From: Paenibacillus cremeus
GTDB lineage: Bacteria > Bacillota > Bacilli > Paenibacillales > NBRC-103111
Length of the DNA stretch: 50,459 bases
Assembly (NCBI RefSeq): GCF_007786445.1
Contig: NZ_VNJI01000053.1
Span: 1 to 50,459, forward strand
Reading direction: 5' to 3'
Made by a program: the position numbers and the translations under genes. Below are positions 34,580 to 44,192 of this stretch, in pieces (within the stretch, counting starts at the first letter, position 1; each line of letters begins with the position of its first letter). Below the pieces are notes generated by a model, which had not been told where the DNA came from, searched no databases, and saw only the letters and a program-made list of their open reading frames with translations.

Positions 34580-35923
34580 TCACAGGCGAATGCCCTCAGG
34601 CATGAAACGATTGTGTGCTTTCAACAGCTTCTCACCCATTTCCTTAACCTCAGGATAAGAAAGATGGGAGCATAAGGGGTCGGAATACAGCGCATACAAT
34701 GCTTTATCCCTGTCTCCTTCAAGCGCCGCCTCTACAATCAGATCCTGGTTCCTCACATGCGGCAATACCAGATTCAACAAGGGCTCTGGCAAATTCCCAA
34801 CGGTCAATGGCGTAAATCCGAGGCTATTGACCACTCCCAGCGTCTCAACAATCGAATCTTTTGGAAGATTGGCGATTTGCCCCTTATTTGGAAGGTTCAT
34901 CACATCGATGAAATCTTGCTTGCTTTCAAATGCTGCAATGATATCGGCCGCTGACTCCCGCGAACGTTCGGTTGTCACCGTTTCAATATCGGACAGATAA
35001 ACGTCAAGCCTCTGCGTGTATTTCTGCCTTTGCATCCTTCGTCCTTCTATGGTTTTTCTCTTCAATTTGTAATTTGCAAGTCTTGACGGGTCCTGTGTCA
35101 GGTAATAGGGTAAAAATTCGGAAGTATGCGTGTCACCTACATAGGGAAGATACCCGTACGTTTGAAATAGTTCATTGGATACCAGCTTGTCAGGATTATA
35201 ACCTGCCTCATCGTCATACAGTTCCTTGACTACTTCGGCAAACGACCTTCCGTTTAGCCTCTCCTTCAACAATGCGTAACCGTCTTCTCCCCTGATCTGC
35301 ATATCTAACATCCAGAAGAAATGATTCGTTCCGCCGAAGCGTACCTTAATTTCGTTTTCACTTTCCAGTCCAAAAATACGCATCAGAACTGCATAGACTT
35401 CAAACAATCCATGGCAAAGCCCGACCGTCCGGAGATTGCTCACTTGATAGAATGTTTTGGTTAAAGTCGCCATTGGATTGGTGTAGTTCAAGACAACCGC
35501 GTTTTTGGAGTAGCGTTCAATGGAACGGGCTAATTCTACAAAAACTGGAATATTGCGTAAGCTTCTCGCCCATCCGCCGGGACCTACAGTATCTCCTACC
35601 GTCTGATAAATCCGATAGTCGTCAGGGATCAATAAGTCGTACTCCATCGCGTCAAGGTCACCGGTTGAGATTGTAATCAAGACATAATGGGCATCGGTTA
35701 ACGCCTCACTTGCTTCTACAGTGGCATGGAAGCTGCATGACAGCCCCCTGTGACGGGCCAGCTTGTTCCCGAAGTCCGCCATCTTCAACCCGGCCTCCTG
35801 GTTCAAGTCATAAATCACATATTCGGCACTCTGCAAGCTCAAGCTCGGTGTCAGCAATAAATCATTGATTAGGCGAGGTGACCAATGGACGCTCCCGCCT
35901 CCTACTAATACGATTTTTATCAT
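34580..35923 (-). CDS. GH4-family glycosidase (alpha-galactosidase/galacturonidase-like)
   Basis: 447 residues. The N-terminal NAD-binding motif is VLVGGGSVHWSP. Further family hallmarks are DTVGPGGWARSLRNIPVF, VVLNYTNPMATLT, the metal-binding Cys-His pair in VGLCHGLFE and the GGTNHFFWM segment. GH4 enzymes use NAD+ and Mn2+ with redox-assisted elimination chemistry. This form (GLCHG, no 6-phospho-specific features that I can recognise) looks like the MelA/LplD side of the family, acting on unphosphorylated alpha-galactosides or alpha-galacturonides. Start ATG 35923 has a GGGGG site. It is divergent from the AraC regulator. Confidence 0.88.
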   Translation of the reverse strand: MIKIVLVGGGSVHWSPRLINDLLLTPSLSLQSAEYVIYDLNQEAGLKMADFGNKLARHRGLSCSFHATVEASEALTDAHYVLITISTGDLDAMEYDLLIPDDYRIYQTVGDTVGPGGWARSLRNIPVFVELARSIERYSKNAVVLNYTNPMATLTKTFYQVSNLRTVGLCHGLFEVYAVLMRIFGLESENEIKVRFGGTNHFFWMLDMQIRGEDGYALLKERLNGRSFAEVVKELYDDEAGYNPDKLVSNELFQTYGYLPYVGDTHTSEFLPYYLTQDPSRLANYKLKRKTIEGRRMQRQKYTQRLDVYLSDIETVTTERSRESAADIIAAFESKQDFIDVMNLPNKGQIANLPKDSIVETLGVVNSLGFTPLTVGNLPEPLLNLVLPHVRNQDLIVEAALEGDRDKALYALYSDPLCSHLSYPEVKEMGEKLLKAHNRFMPEGIRL

Positions 35924-36032
35924 GCTTTTTCCCCCTGATTTTCGAATGTCACGTTTTTATTGAGTCGCTTACTAAAAAGAGTATCATTTTGAAGAAGGGG
36001 TGTCTTATTCTATTTCCCATATAAAGTTGCAA

Positions 36033-36061
36033 TTTTGTACAATGCTGATCCCATGTATAAT
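36033..36061 (+). promoter_or_regulatory. Weak candidate promoter of the AraC regulator gene
   Basis: TATAAT at 36056-36061 is a perfect -10 box. The best -35 at 17-bp spacing is only TTTTGT (36033-36038), as expected for an activator-dependent or weak promoter. The GH4 gene is transcribed away from the same 163-bp gap. Confidence 0.35.
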
Positions 36062-36086
36062 TGAATTGAACAATGAGGGGGCAGGC

Positions 36087-36950
36087 ATGATGTTCTTTGC
36101 CGATTTCAAAATTGAACGGGACTTCGTGTTTAAAGAAAAATATGGAGACTCAGAGAGTCATGAGCTGCATTTTCACGATGTCTTAGAATATCACATATTG
36201 GTGGAGAACGAAGCGAACTTTCAACTGGCCCATAAGAAATACGACGGCACGCCGGGAGATGTTTTTCTGTTCCGCCCATTCGAGCCCCATTGGAATTTGG
36301 TCAAAAATGCAAAAATGCCCATACGCTGGATCAGTCTTTTGCTCTCTCCCTCGATTGTAAGGCTGATCCCAAACGGGTATAAGCTGTTAGCTCCGTTTTA
36401 TGCCGTAGAGGCGATTTCGCCGCTCATTCCGGCCTCATCATCAAGCGCCATAGCGATTCATCAACTTGCAAAGATGGCTATTGAAGAAGAGAAAACAAAA
36501 GCGATCGGCTGGGAAGCGAAGCAATTTTTGCTCGTCATCGATATTCTCGTTCATACGCTGCGCCATGCTTCCAAGCGTGATGAATCCATCAGCTCCGCAG
36601 AACGATTCGACGACGGGATGGAGGTCTATCCCAGCATAATTCAAGCGATAGAATACATTTTGGAACACTTTACAGAAGAAATCGACGTAAATCACCTGCT
36701 TAAAATGGCAGGAAAGCGGCATACCGCTTTTTACCGAACGTTCAGATCTGTCACCGGGATGACGCCTAATATGTTTATCCACCGCCTTCGCATGCAGGCA
36801 GCCATCTATATGCTCGTCAACTCGGACAAGCGCATTACGGACATCGCGCACGAATGCGGTTACTCGTCCATTCATTACTTCAATAAACACTTCAAAGATT
36901 ATAGAGGTGTATCTCCCCGTGAGTATCGGAAATCAAATGAAAAAAATTAG
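36087..36950 (+). CDS. AraC-family regulator with cupin-like sensor domain
   Basis: About 288 residues from ATG 36087, chosen because GAGGGG lies 6 nt upstream; the longer frame from 36000 has no site. The N-terminal half looks like a cupin (HELHFHDVLEYHILVENEANF, then PGDVFLFRPFEPH). The C-terminal double HTH is typical: IDVNHLLKMAGKRHTAFYRTFRSVTGMTPNMFIHRLRMQAAIYMLVN and ITDIAHECGYSSIHYFNKHFKDYRGVSPREYRK. Likely activates the divergent GH4 operon in response to a sugar. The S9 peptidase gene follows after 13 bp. Confidence 0.9.
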   Translation: MMFFADFKIERDFVFKEKYGDSESHELHFHDVLEYHILVENEANFQLAHKKYDGTPGDVFLFRPFEPHWNLVKNAKMPIRWISLLLSPSIVRLIPNGYKLLAPFYAVEAISPLIPASSSSAIAIHQLAKMAIEEEKTKAIGWEAKQFLLVIDILVHTLRHASKRDESISSAERFDDGMEVYPSIIQAIEYILEHFTEEIDVNHLLKMAGKRHTAFYRTFRSVTGMTPNMFIHRLRMQAAIYMLVNSDKRITDIAHECGYSSIHYFNKHFKDYRGVSPREYRKSNEKN

Positions 36951-36963
36951 AGGTGATTGCTTA

Positions 36964-38862
36964 GTGAGAAAAAAAAGTTCCTCGTACGGGTCGTGGGTTT
37001 CACCGCTTACTTCAGAGCTAATTACGACACAATTCGTTGAATTATCTGGACCGTCTATGATAGACGGCAGCCTGTTCTGGGCAGAAGGCCGTCCGTTGGA
37101 AGGCGGGAGGGTCGTTGTGGTCTGCCGCACAGCAGATGGACGTGAATATGATGTCATTCCTGCGTCTTACAACGTTCGCTCGCGTGTGTATGAATATGGC
37201 GGGGGAGCATCTGTTTTCTTTAACGGTTATCTGTATTTTTCTAACTTTGAAGACAACCTTATCTACAAGCAGCCGTTAAGCGGCGAGGGCAAGCCTGTAC
37301 CCATCACAACGGATTCAAATTTAAGATACGCTGACCTTGTGATAGACGAAGCGCGGAATCGCTTGATATGTGTCAGAGAAGATCATCGTCAAGAAGGGGA
37401 GCCGACGCTCTCTATTGTTGCACTGGATTGTAATAAAACCGGCGAGGGCGATGTGTTGGTTGAAGGGGCCGATTTCTACTTAGCACCTCAGATTAGCTTA
37501 GATGGAAAACGGATGTGCTGGCTTGCTTGGAATTTCCCCATTATGCCTTGGGACGGAACGGAATTGTGGATGGCTGAGGTGCTGGAGGATGGGCGTATTT
37601 CCTCGGCCTTTCATGTGGCAGGCAATGAGAAAGAGTCCATTTTTCAACCGATGTGGCATAGAGATGGATCGCTTTATTTTTCTTCGGATAAAACGGATTG
37701 GTGGAATATTTATCGCTATTCTGATGGACAAATTCAACAAATTACGAACGAGCAGGTTGATTTTGGGCTCTGTAACTGGCAATGTGGAACATCCATGTTT
37801 ACATTTTTCGATGATGACACCATCGTTAGCTCGTATGCGAAACATAGTTTGTTCTATCTGGGGTGGATAGATATCCCAACTGGGAGGTTGAGAACACAGG
37901 ATACTCCGTATACGTTTATTGGTTCACCGATAGTCTATAATGGAAAAATTTTGTTGAATGCTGCCTGCTCTACGACACCCCACCGTATCATTTCTCTTCA
38001 TCCAAACACAGGAGAAATCGAGACGCTTGTGACTTCCAATCGAATTCAACTGAATACGGATTACTTGTCCACGGCAACGGTGATTGACTTTCCGTCCAGA
38101 GACGGGTGGATGTCACACGGTCTGTATTATCCGCCGACGAACCGGGATTTTGAAGGAGGAGAGAACGAGCTTCCACCGCTGCTCATCACCGTTCATGGGG
38201 GCCCAACGGGCATGACTTCTCCAGGATTTCGTTGGGATATTCAATATTATACCAGCAGAGGCTTTGCAGTGCTTGACGTCAATTATCGCGGAAGCACCAG
38301 TTATGGTCGGTCATATCGCGACGCCCTGAACAACAACTGGGGGACCGCTGATGTGGAAGATTGTGTTGCAGGTGCCCTGTATTTGGCGAATACGGGGAAA
38401 GTAGATCGAAGGAGACTCGCAATTACAGGTGGCAGCGCTGGTGGATATACGACGCTTTCGAGTTTGGCATTTTCTGATGTTTTTGCCGTAGGTGGCTGCC
38501 ACTTTGGCATCAGTGACTGTGAGCTATGGGCTAAAGAAACGCATAAATTTGAACGACGCTATCTAGACGGATTGATTGGCGAGCTTCCCGGTCAGTTGGA
38601 GCTATACCATCAACGTTCTGCGTCTCATGCGCTGGAACGATATCATTCACCGCTTATTATGTTCCATGGACTTGAAGACAAGGTAGTCCCACCCAATCAA
38701 GCTCAAATCATGGCTGATGGATTAAAATCACGTGGACTACCCGTTTCATATCTCACATTCGAAGGAGAAGGGCACGGCTTTTTAAGAGCTGAAAATTTGA
38801 GACGAGCATTAGATGAACAATTTCTCTTTTTTAGCTGCCACTTGGCTTTTGACCCATCATGA
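36964..38862 (+). CDS. S9-family prolyl-oligopeptidase-like serine peptidase
   Basis: About 632 residues from GTG 36964, supported by AGAGGTGA 8 nt upstream; the frame opening at 36907 overlaps the araC gene. An N-terminal beta-propeller (about 30-370) is followed by an alpha/beta-hydrolase domain. Triad: Ser in TGGSAGGYTTLSS, Asp in FHGLEDKVVPPNQ, His in EGEGHGF. Oxyanion region VHGGPTGMTSPG. No signal peptide, so it is a cytoplasmic acylaminoacyl- or dipeptidyl-peptidase-like enzyme. Why it sits behind a sugar-type AraC regulator is unclear. Between it and the convergent MCP gene (38863-38984) I see one hairpin but no clear terminator. Confidence 0.9.
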   Translation: MRKKSSSYGSWVSPLTSELITTQFVELSGPSMIDGSLFWAEGRPLEGGRVVVVCRTADGREYDVIPASYNVRSRVYEYGGGASVFFNGYLYFSNFEDNLIYKQPLSGEGKPVPITTDSNLRYADLVIDEARNRLICVREDHRQEGEPTLSIVALDCNKTGEGDVLVEGADFYLAPQISLDGKRMCWLAWNFPIMPWDGTELWMAEVLEDGRISSAFHVAGNEKESIFQPMWHRDGSLYFSSDKTDWWNIYRYSDGQIQQITNEQVDFGLCNWQCGTSMFTFFDDDTIVSSYAKHSLFYLGWIDIPTGRLRTQDTPYTFIGSPIVYNGKILLNAACSTTPHRIISLHPNTGEIETLVTSNRIQLNTDYLSTATVIDFPSRDGWMSHGLYYPPTNRDFEGGENELPPLLITVHGGPTGMTSPGFRWDIQYYTSRGFAVLDVNYRGSTSYGRSYRDALNNNWGTADVEDCVAGALYLANTGKVDRRRLAITGGSAGGYTTLSSLAFSDVFAVGGCHFGISDCELWAKETHKFERRYLDGLIGELPGQLELYHQRSASHALERYHSPLIMFHGLEDKVVPPNQAQIMADGLKSRGLPVSYLTFEGEGHGFLRAENLRRALDEQFLFFSCHLAFDPS

Positions 38863-38984
38863 CCCTCCTAAGCATCACGTTCCGACGAATAGTGGATTTG
38901 CCAAGCCTATGCTCGCCTCCGCTGTACAAATGCACAACGGAGACCTAGCAGGCGATGAACTTCTTGATTTGAGGAATGTCACGC

Positions 38985-40691
38985 TTAAGTCCGGAACCGT
39001 CCTGCCGCCAGCTGCAGCTCCTCTGCGGTACGGCCCAGCGAGTGCGCGGATTGCGAAATGTCCTGCATCGCAGCCAGCTGCTCTTTGGTCGTCGCAGCCA
39101 CGCCCTGGCACTGCTCGGATGAGGCCGAAGCCGTATACGCCATTTGTGTCACCGACGCCGTGATTTGCTCGCTGCTGGCGGACATTTCCTCCGCGACAGC
39201 GGCAACCTCGCAGATCTGCTGATTTACACGCTCGGAGCTGCTTACCAACTCCCTGAAGGATGCGCCGGCGGCTTGAACCTTCTCCACGCCGATTCCGATC
39301 CGCTGCATGCTCGTATCCATGGACTCGGCAGTATGCTTAATATCCTGCTGAACTGACCGAATCAGCTCGGAAATTTGTGTCGCAAATTGCCCTGCCTGTT
39401 CGGACAGCTTGCGCACTTCGGAGGCGACGACGGAGAATCCGCGTCCCTGCTCACCGGCACGTGCAGCCTCGATCGCCGCGTTTAAGGCAAGCAAATCAGT
39501 CTGCGATGCGATCTCGGAGATCATGCGTCCAACCTCGGCGATTTCTGTCGAACGGCTGTTCAGATCTCGGATCCCTTCGGAAGAGACGCTCATCGCTTCG
39601 CGCACAGCGGTCATTCCCCCCATCGCAGCTTCGATATAGCGCTGCCCGTCCTCCGCATGACGCAATGCCTCCGAAGCCATCTCAGCCACCGTGCTGGAAG
39701 CCTCAGCCGTTCGCTGAATGCCTCCGGACATTTCGTCCATCCCCCGGCTGCATTCCTCCGAGCTGCGCAGCTGGGTATCCGCGGACTCCGTTACTCCCTT
39801 CATAGAGGCAGCGATTTGCCTGGAGCCTTGAGCCGTCTCATCAGCGCCCGCGAGCAGCTGCTGCGAAGAGGCAGCCACTTGAGCTGCAGCCCCCTGCAGC
39901 TCAAGGATCATCGTGCGCATCCGGCTGACGGTGATCCGCAGCGATTCCACCAGCTCGCCGATTTCATCGCGATTGCTCACCTCAATGTCCCCGACCTGCA
40001 AATTTCCATCCGCCATTTCCCGGAGAGCCTGGGAAACGCGGCGCACAGGTCCTGCAATGTTTTTGGTAATGTAGTAAGCCAGCCCCATCGAGATCACCAG
40101 AGAAAGAATGATCATCACCCAGGTAAACTTAAGGCTGGAGGTATAAGTTCGCTCACTGTCCATGCTTGCCGATTGAGCGCCATTATGATTCAATTCGACC
40201 AGCTTACTGACCAGCTCCTGCATTTTTTTAGAAACCTCGTCCCACTTTTGCAGGGTTTCTTTTTGCTTAGGCCCATTTTTGCTGCCGTTATTCACCGCCA
40301 TGACCAGCTCGCCGTGAATTTTCATCAGCTCGCCGATCTGCTGCTTCATATCTTGGAAGAGCTGCTTTTCCTCCTCGGAGCTAATCGTCGGCTCATACGC
40401 GGTCAGCTGATCGTCAATCTGCATGGCCGTTTGCGTTACCTGCTGAATGTACGCTTGCTCGGCAGCCGGCTCGGTGGTCGCCATCAAGCTTAAATCGGTC
40501 GTCTTCAGCAGCTGGGTTAAAAAATCAATCCGATTAATCGATTCGACTCCGGGAAGCCAGACATGGGTCACCTTACTCGTAGCGGCATTGATCGAATGCA
40601 TGTTTCGAACGCTGATAACCCCCGAAATCAGCATCAGCAGAACGACACAAGCAAATCCCAGATACAGCTTATTCCCAACCGTCAACTTCAT
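38985..40691 (-). CDS. Methyl-accepting chemotaxis protein 1
   Basis: 568 residues from ATG 40691, selected because AAAGGGG lies 9 nt upstream. First membrane segment about 6-25, an extracytoplasmic four-helix-bundle sensor (about 26-180), second membrane segment about 185-205 (FTWVMIILSLVISMGLAYYI), a HAMP domain and a long cytoplasmic coiled coil. The signalling tip ASQTDLLALNAAIEAARAGE is intact. It would signal to CheA/CheW encoded elsewhere; the ligand is unknown. Confidence 0.92.
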   Translation of the reverse strand: MKLTVGNKLYLGFACVVLLMLISGVISVRNMHSINAATSKVTHVWLPGVESINRIDFLTQLLKTTDLSLMATTEPAAEQAYIQQVTQTAMQIDDQLTAYEPTISSEEEKQLFQDMKQQIGELMKIHGELVMAVNNGSKNGPKQKETLQKWDEVSKKMQELVSKLVELNHNGAQSASMDSERTYTSSLKFTWVMIILSLVISMGLAYYITKNIAGPVRRVSQALREMADGNLQVGDIEVSNRDEIGELVESLRITVSRMRTMILELQGAAAQVAASSQQLLAGADETAQGSRQIAASMKGVTESADTQLRSSEECSRGMDEMSGGIQRTAEASSTVAEMASEALRHAEDGQRYIEAAMGGMTAVREAMSVSSEGIRDLNSRSTEIAEVGRMISEIASQTDLLALNAAIEAARAGEQGRGFSVVASEVRKLSEQAGQFATQISELIRSVQQDIKHTAESMDTSMQRIGIGVEKVQAAGASFRELVSSSERVNQQICEVAAVAEEMSASSEQITASVTQMAYTASASSEQCQGVAATTKEQLAAMQDISQSAHSLGRTAEELQLAAGRFRT

Positions 40692-40844
40692 CTTAGTTGC
40701 CCCTTTCATAACAAACGTATGTAAAATGTTGGTCGATCATCGACAAAACAGGTTTATTATAGCGCCACCGGGAACAAAAGACTAGTAACAAGCATGGGAA
40801 AAAGGTCCTGTTTTTTCTCAGTGTTCAATATATTGTATGATATC

Positions 40845-40890
40845 TAAAAAAATGACAAGCGAGGTCAAAGAAAACCGACGCACGCTTGTC
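40845..40890 (-). terminator. Terminator of chemotaxis gene 2
   Basis: GACAAGCG (40854-40861) pairs with CGCTTGTC (40883-40890). On the minus strand the stem is followed by ATTTTTTTAG. It lies 45 bp past the stop codon of the upstream MCP gene, so the two MCP genes are separate transcription units. Confidence 0.75.
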
Positions 40891-40935
40891 CATTTCTTGG
40901 TATGATATAGGTTTGGACTCTTATTTTCATACGGA

Positions 40936-42507
40936 TTAAATGATAAACCTGCAAATGAGCCGATTTAGCGTAGATGCCATTTCGTTAAGCTCGTTCGCCG
41001 CAGCCGCATTTTCTTGCGCCCCTGCCGACGTCTGTTCCGTGACAGCGGACATACTTTGCACGTTCAGCAGCAACGTTTGTGTTTGTCGCGATTGCGCATT
41101 GCACGCTCCGGCAATTTCATCGATACGCGAGGACGAATCCGACACGACCGACACAATATTTTGCAGCGCCGCTTCCACCTTAAATGTCATTTCGCTGCTC
41201 CTTCTCATGGCGGACACGGATTGCTCCGTATCGCTTTGAATGATGTTAATGATGCTGCTGATGTTTTGGGTCGCCTCGCCGCTGCGTTGGGCTAGCTTTC
41301 CTACCTCGTCTGCGACCACCGCAAAGCCTCTGCCCGCTTCCCCCGCTCTCGCCGCTTCGATCGCCGCATTCAGGGCAAGCAGCTTCGTTTGTGCGGCAAT
41401 ATCATCAATGAGGACAACAATATCGTTAATTTGCTGCGATTTCGAGGACAGCTCGTTAATATGTACCGCCACTTCGCTCAGCTGAGATAAAGTGGTCGTA
41501 AGCACCAGGCTGCCGCTGTTGGCGGCTTGTACGGCATCTGTTGAGGCGGTAGACATTTTGTCGGCATTTTGTGCCACTTCTTCGATGGAGCTTACCATTT
41601 CCTTCAGCGAGTGGTTGATGCTGTCCATCGAGCTCGCCTGCTGCTGGTTGCCCAATGCAATTTCATTTGTGCTTAACGATACCTCTTCACAGCTCTGGGT
41701 AAGGCTCCGACTAATCTGTGCAATTTGGCCGATCAAGCCGTGCAAGTTAGCTACCATCCGGTTGAAGGCCTCGGAAATCGAGCTGAACTCATCTCGTCCC
41801 TTCACCGGCAATCTGACCGTCAAATCACCATCGCTGCTCGCCAGATTCTCGATCGAATGATTCAATTGACGAAGCGGTCCCACAATGCGGATGAATAAAG
41901 CCACCAAGCTTGCTGTTAATATGACGCCCAGTACAATCAGCGAAGTCGTCGTCATCGAAAGCCAGAATGTCGCTGTAGACCGGGCCTGCTCCGTTTCATT
42001 GGTAGCCCTGCGGTTCATTTTCTCTTGAAACGCTTCAATCGGCGTCATAATCAGCTTTTTGCTCTTGTCGTATTCCGCATCAAACATAAGCTTTCGCGCC
42101 CTATCCAAATCACCGGAGGCCACGGCTTTGAACGCGTTCGTTTCTGTCTGGATGAGATTATCGGAGTTTTTCTTGGCCTGCTCGATCAGATCCAGTTCCT
42201 CTTGCGGCGCCCGGAGCTCCTTGAGACGACTCACGACCATGTCTCTCGTCTTCGTTTCGTTTACTTCCTTCATATAGTTGTTATAATGCGCTTGGTCGCC
42301 GAAAATGGTGTATCGACGGGCTTCGTTCGTTAAATAGTCGGAAGCGTTGGCAAGCGTGGTGCCTAGCTGTTTATATTCCACCTGTCTGCTTACTGCTGAT
42401 CGTTCCGCCTTGAAGCTGTTATTCAAGTTAACGACACATACCATTGAAACGACTAATAAAGTTAAACAAACAGCACCCACCGTTTTTAATAATGCGGCTA
42501 CTCTCAT
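40936..42507 (-). CDS. Methyl-accepting chemotaxis protein 2
   Basis: 523 residues. Membrane segment 1 (about 8-28), helical extracytoplasmic sensor with GDQAHYNNYMKEVNETKTRD, membrane segment 2 (about 183-205), HAMP (GPLRQLNHSIENLASSDGDLTVRL) and the signalling tip AAQTKLLALNAAIEAARAGEAGRGFAVVADEV. Start ATG 42507 is preceded by a GGGGGCAAGGA stretch. It is related to MCP 1 only in the signalling half; the sensors differ. Confidence 0.92.
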   Translation of the reverse strand: MRVAALLKTVGAVCLTLLVVSMVCVVNLNNSFKAERSAVSRQVEYKQLGTTLANASDYLTNEARRYTIFGDQAHYNNYMKEVNETKTRDMVVSRLKELRAPQEELDLIEQAKKNSDNLIQTETNAFKAVASGDLDRARKLMFDAEYDKSKKLIMTPIEAFQEKMNRRATNETEQARSTATFWLSMTTTSLIVLGVILTASLVALFIRIVGPLRQLNHSIENLASSDGDLTVRLPVKGRDEFSSISEAFNRMVANLHGLIGQIAQISRSLTQSCEEVSLSTNEIALGNQQQASSMDSINHSLKEMVSSIEEVAQNADKMSTASTDAVQAANSGSLVLTTTLSQLSEVAVHINELSSKSQQINDIVVLIDDIAAQTKLLALNAAIEAARAGEAGRGFAVVADEVGKLAQRSGEATQNISSIINIIQSDTEQSVSAMRRSSEMTFKVEAALQNIVSVVSDSSSRIDEIAGACNAQSRQTQTLLLNVQSMSAVTEQTSAGAQENAAAANELNEMASTLNRLICRFII

Positions 42508-42635
42508 TCCTTGCCCCCACCCTCTCTGCCTGCAAAGTTAGTAAAATTGTAGCTTATAGATGTTAGGGCTTTTATAACGCGACTGTTAAAAATGTTTGTT
42601 AATGTCTCATAAGTATTAAACAATTCCAGTTGTAT

Positions 42636-42669
42636 TAAAAAAATCCCGACAACGCCAGGTTGCCGGGAG
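42636..42669 (-). terminator. Terminator of the orphan binding-protein gene
   Basis: On the minus strand CCCGGCAAC pairs with GTTGTCGGG (one G-T pair), followed by a seven-T run. It comes 20 bp after the stop codon, so transcription ends before any permease gene. Confidence 0.85.
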
Positions 42670-42689
42670 CAGATTTTGCGATATGGAAG

Positions 42690-44024
42690 TTATTTATTAT
42701 CTGCTGCGATTTTTTTGCTCACGTCTTCCTCGGCGGTCCGGAGTGCGGTATTCAGATCTGTCTTGCCGAGCAGCATGTTGCTGACCTGAGCCTTAACCGC
42801 ATCCTCGACGTACGTATCGTACTTGGTCTTTGGAGCAGCCGGCGCAAAGTTGTTGTAGAACACGGCGTTCTTGATGTTTTTATCCTTCATCTGGGTGTCT
42901 TGGCCGAACACTTGCTTGATTGCGTCATTTTTGAGAATCGTAATGCCCCCGGATTTGGACAGTTGTGTCTGGTATTCGTCGGTAATAAACAGCTTCGCCA
43001 CTTCCAACGCCTCGTCCTTATGCTCACTGGTCGACGTAATGAACATGTAGCTCGGGTACGATTGGCTGCCCTGCTTCGGATTATCCTTAAACGTCGGAAG
43101 CGATACGACATCCCAGTTCATATCCTTGGCCCACGCGTTGTCGCCGTACAGGAAGCTGAACATCCCCACGTTACGGGCTTTGGAAAACTCGTCGATGTAA
43201 GGCACCTTGTACCACTGTTTGCTCAAGTCGGTCAGCACTTGACGGTAGCCCTCCGCTTGCATCGGCTTCAGCATCGTTTCTTGAATTAGTTTTCTCCAGT
43301 TGTCGTTATCCAGCGCCGCCGTTTTGGTTTTGGCGTCCACATCGGCGAGCGACAGCGGATTGAGCCTGATAAAATGGTTGATCGAGGTCGAATAGCCGAC
43401 ATAGGGGGTTCCGCCATCCGTACGCGTAAGCTTCGCGGACAGCTCCGCCAGCTGATCCCACGTCATGCCATCTTTCGGATAGGGCACACCGAATTTATCG
43501 AAAATGTCCTTGTTGTACATCAGAACGAGCGCGCTGTTGCTGATTGGAAGTCCGTACAAGCCTCCCATCACCTTCACCGCATCGATCGTCGTTGGCTCAA
43601 ATCGGCTCAGGTCGACGTTGTGCTTTTTGACGAGATCGCTGATGTCCTGGTTGAGACCAATGTCGAGCAGCGAGCCCTTCAAACCGATCTGACCGATAGA
43701 GTCGATAAAAATATCGATTTTCATCGAGCCGCTGCTGATCATTTCGCCCAGGTTCACGTTTTTATCTTTAGGAATGAATTTCACCGTGACGTTCGGAAGC
43801 TTCTTCCTAATATAGTCTCCATACTGCGCTTGGAACTGGTCCTCCGGAATTCCGCCGTTGTGATAAATCGATAGTTCCACCGGCTTCATATTGGCCGCCT
43901 GCGATGCGCTGTCTGTCGGTGCCGCCGCTCCGCCTGCCCCCGCTTCCGGTTTCGTGCTGGAACAGCCGGATAAAACAGCTCCAGCCAGCAGCATGCCAGC
44001 CAATGCGATAGGATACTTTGCCAT
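42690..44024 (-). CDS. Orphan sugar-binding lipoprotein (SBP family 1)
   Basis: 444 residues. Lipoprotein signal with lipobox LSGC and an Ala/Gly linker, then a family 1 binding-protein fold (start VELSIYHNGG; WDQLAELSAKLTRTDGGTPYVGYS in the middle). Start ATG 44024 follows AAGGGGG. Such proteins normally precede two permease genes; here a terminator follows and no permease or ATPase is near. It is divergent from, and surely controlled with, the neighbouring LacI-family gene. It may serve permeases elsewhere or be the leftover of a deleted operon that included the GH43 gene. Confidence 0.88.
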   Translation of the reverse strand: MAKYPIALAGMLLAGAVLSGCSSTKPEAGAGGAAAPTDSASQAANMKPVELSIYHNGGIPEDQFQAQYGDYIRKKLPNVTVKFIPKDKNVNLGEMISSGSMKIDIFIDSIGQIGLKGSLLDIGLNQDISDLVKKHNVDLSRFEPTTIDAVKVMGGLYGLPISNSALVLMYNKDIFDKFGVPYPKDGMTWDQLAELSAKLTRTDGGTPYVGYSTSINHFIRLNPLSLADVDAKTKTAALDNDNWRKLIQETMLKPMQAEGYRQVLTDLSKQWYKVPYIDEFSKARNVGMFSFLYGDNAWAKDMNWDVVSLPTFKDNPKQGSQSYPSYMFITSTSEHKDEALEVAKLFITDEYQTQLSKSGGITILKNDAIKQVFGQDTQMKDKNIKNAVFYNNFAPAAPKTKYDTYVEDAVKAQVSNMLLGKTDLNTALRTAEEDVSKKIAADNK

Positions 44025-44057
44025 GGTGATGCCCCCTTGATTATCGATGATTGATTT

Positions 44058-44073
44058 ATGAAATCGATTTCAT
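44058..44073. promoter_or_regulatory. Palindromic operator at the binding-protein promoter
   Basis: ATGAAATCGATTTCAT is a perfect 16-bp palindrome just downstream of the -10 box of the binding-protein promoter, a repressing position. Its core TGAAATCGATTTCA also matches the cre consensus at every position, so CcpA is an alternative to the divergent LacI-family protein. Confidence 0.7.
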
Positions 44074-44078
44074 GTTGA

Positions 44079-44108
44079 ATTATAGATTCCATGCCGATTT
44101 GTTGTCAA
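44079..44108 (-). promoter_or_regulatory. Promoter of the orphan binding-protein gene
   Basis: Minus-strand TTGACA (44103-44108), 18-bp spacer and TATAAT (44079-44084), i.e. consensus hexamers. Confidence 0.75.
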
Positions 44109-44192
44109 ACGAATCCGCCATTTCCGTATTTTAACAACATAATTTAAGATTATATCGATATTTCACTTTGAAAATTGGGTCGAAAACTCCAA

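Noticed and set aside
39657..40493. 278-codon plus-strand frame opposite MCP 1
   Set aside because: Antisense shadow; the heptad-rich MCP sequence is certain.
40710..40853. SigD-type motility promoter for MCP 1
   Set aside because: TAAA is present but a GCCGATAT-like element is not found at 15-bp spacing.
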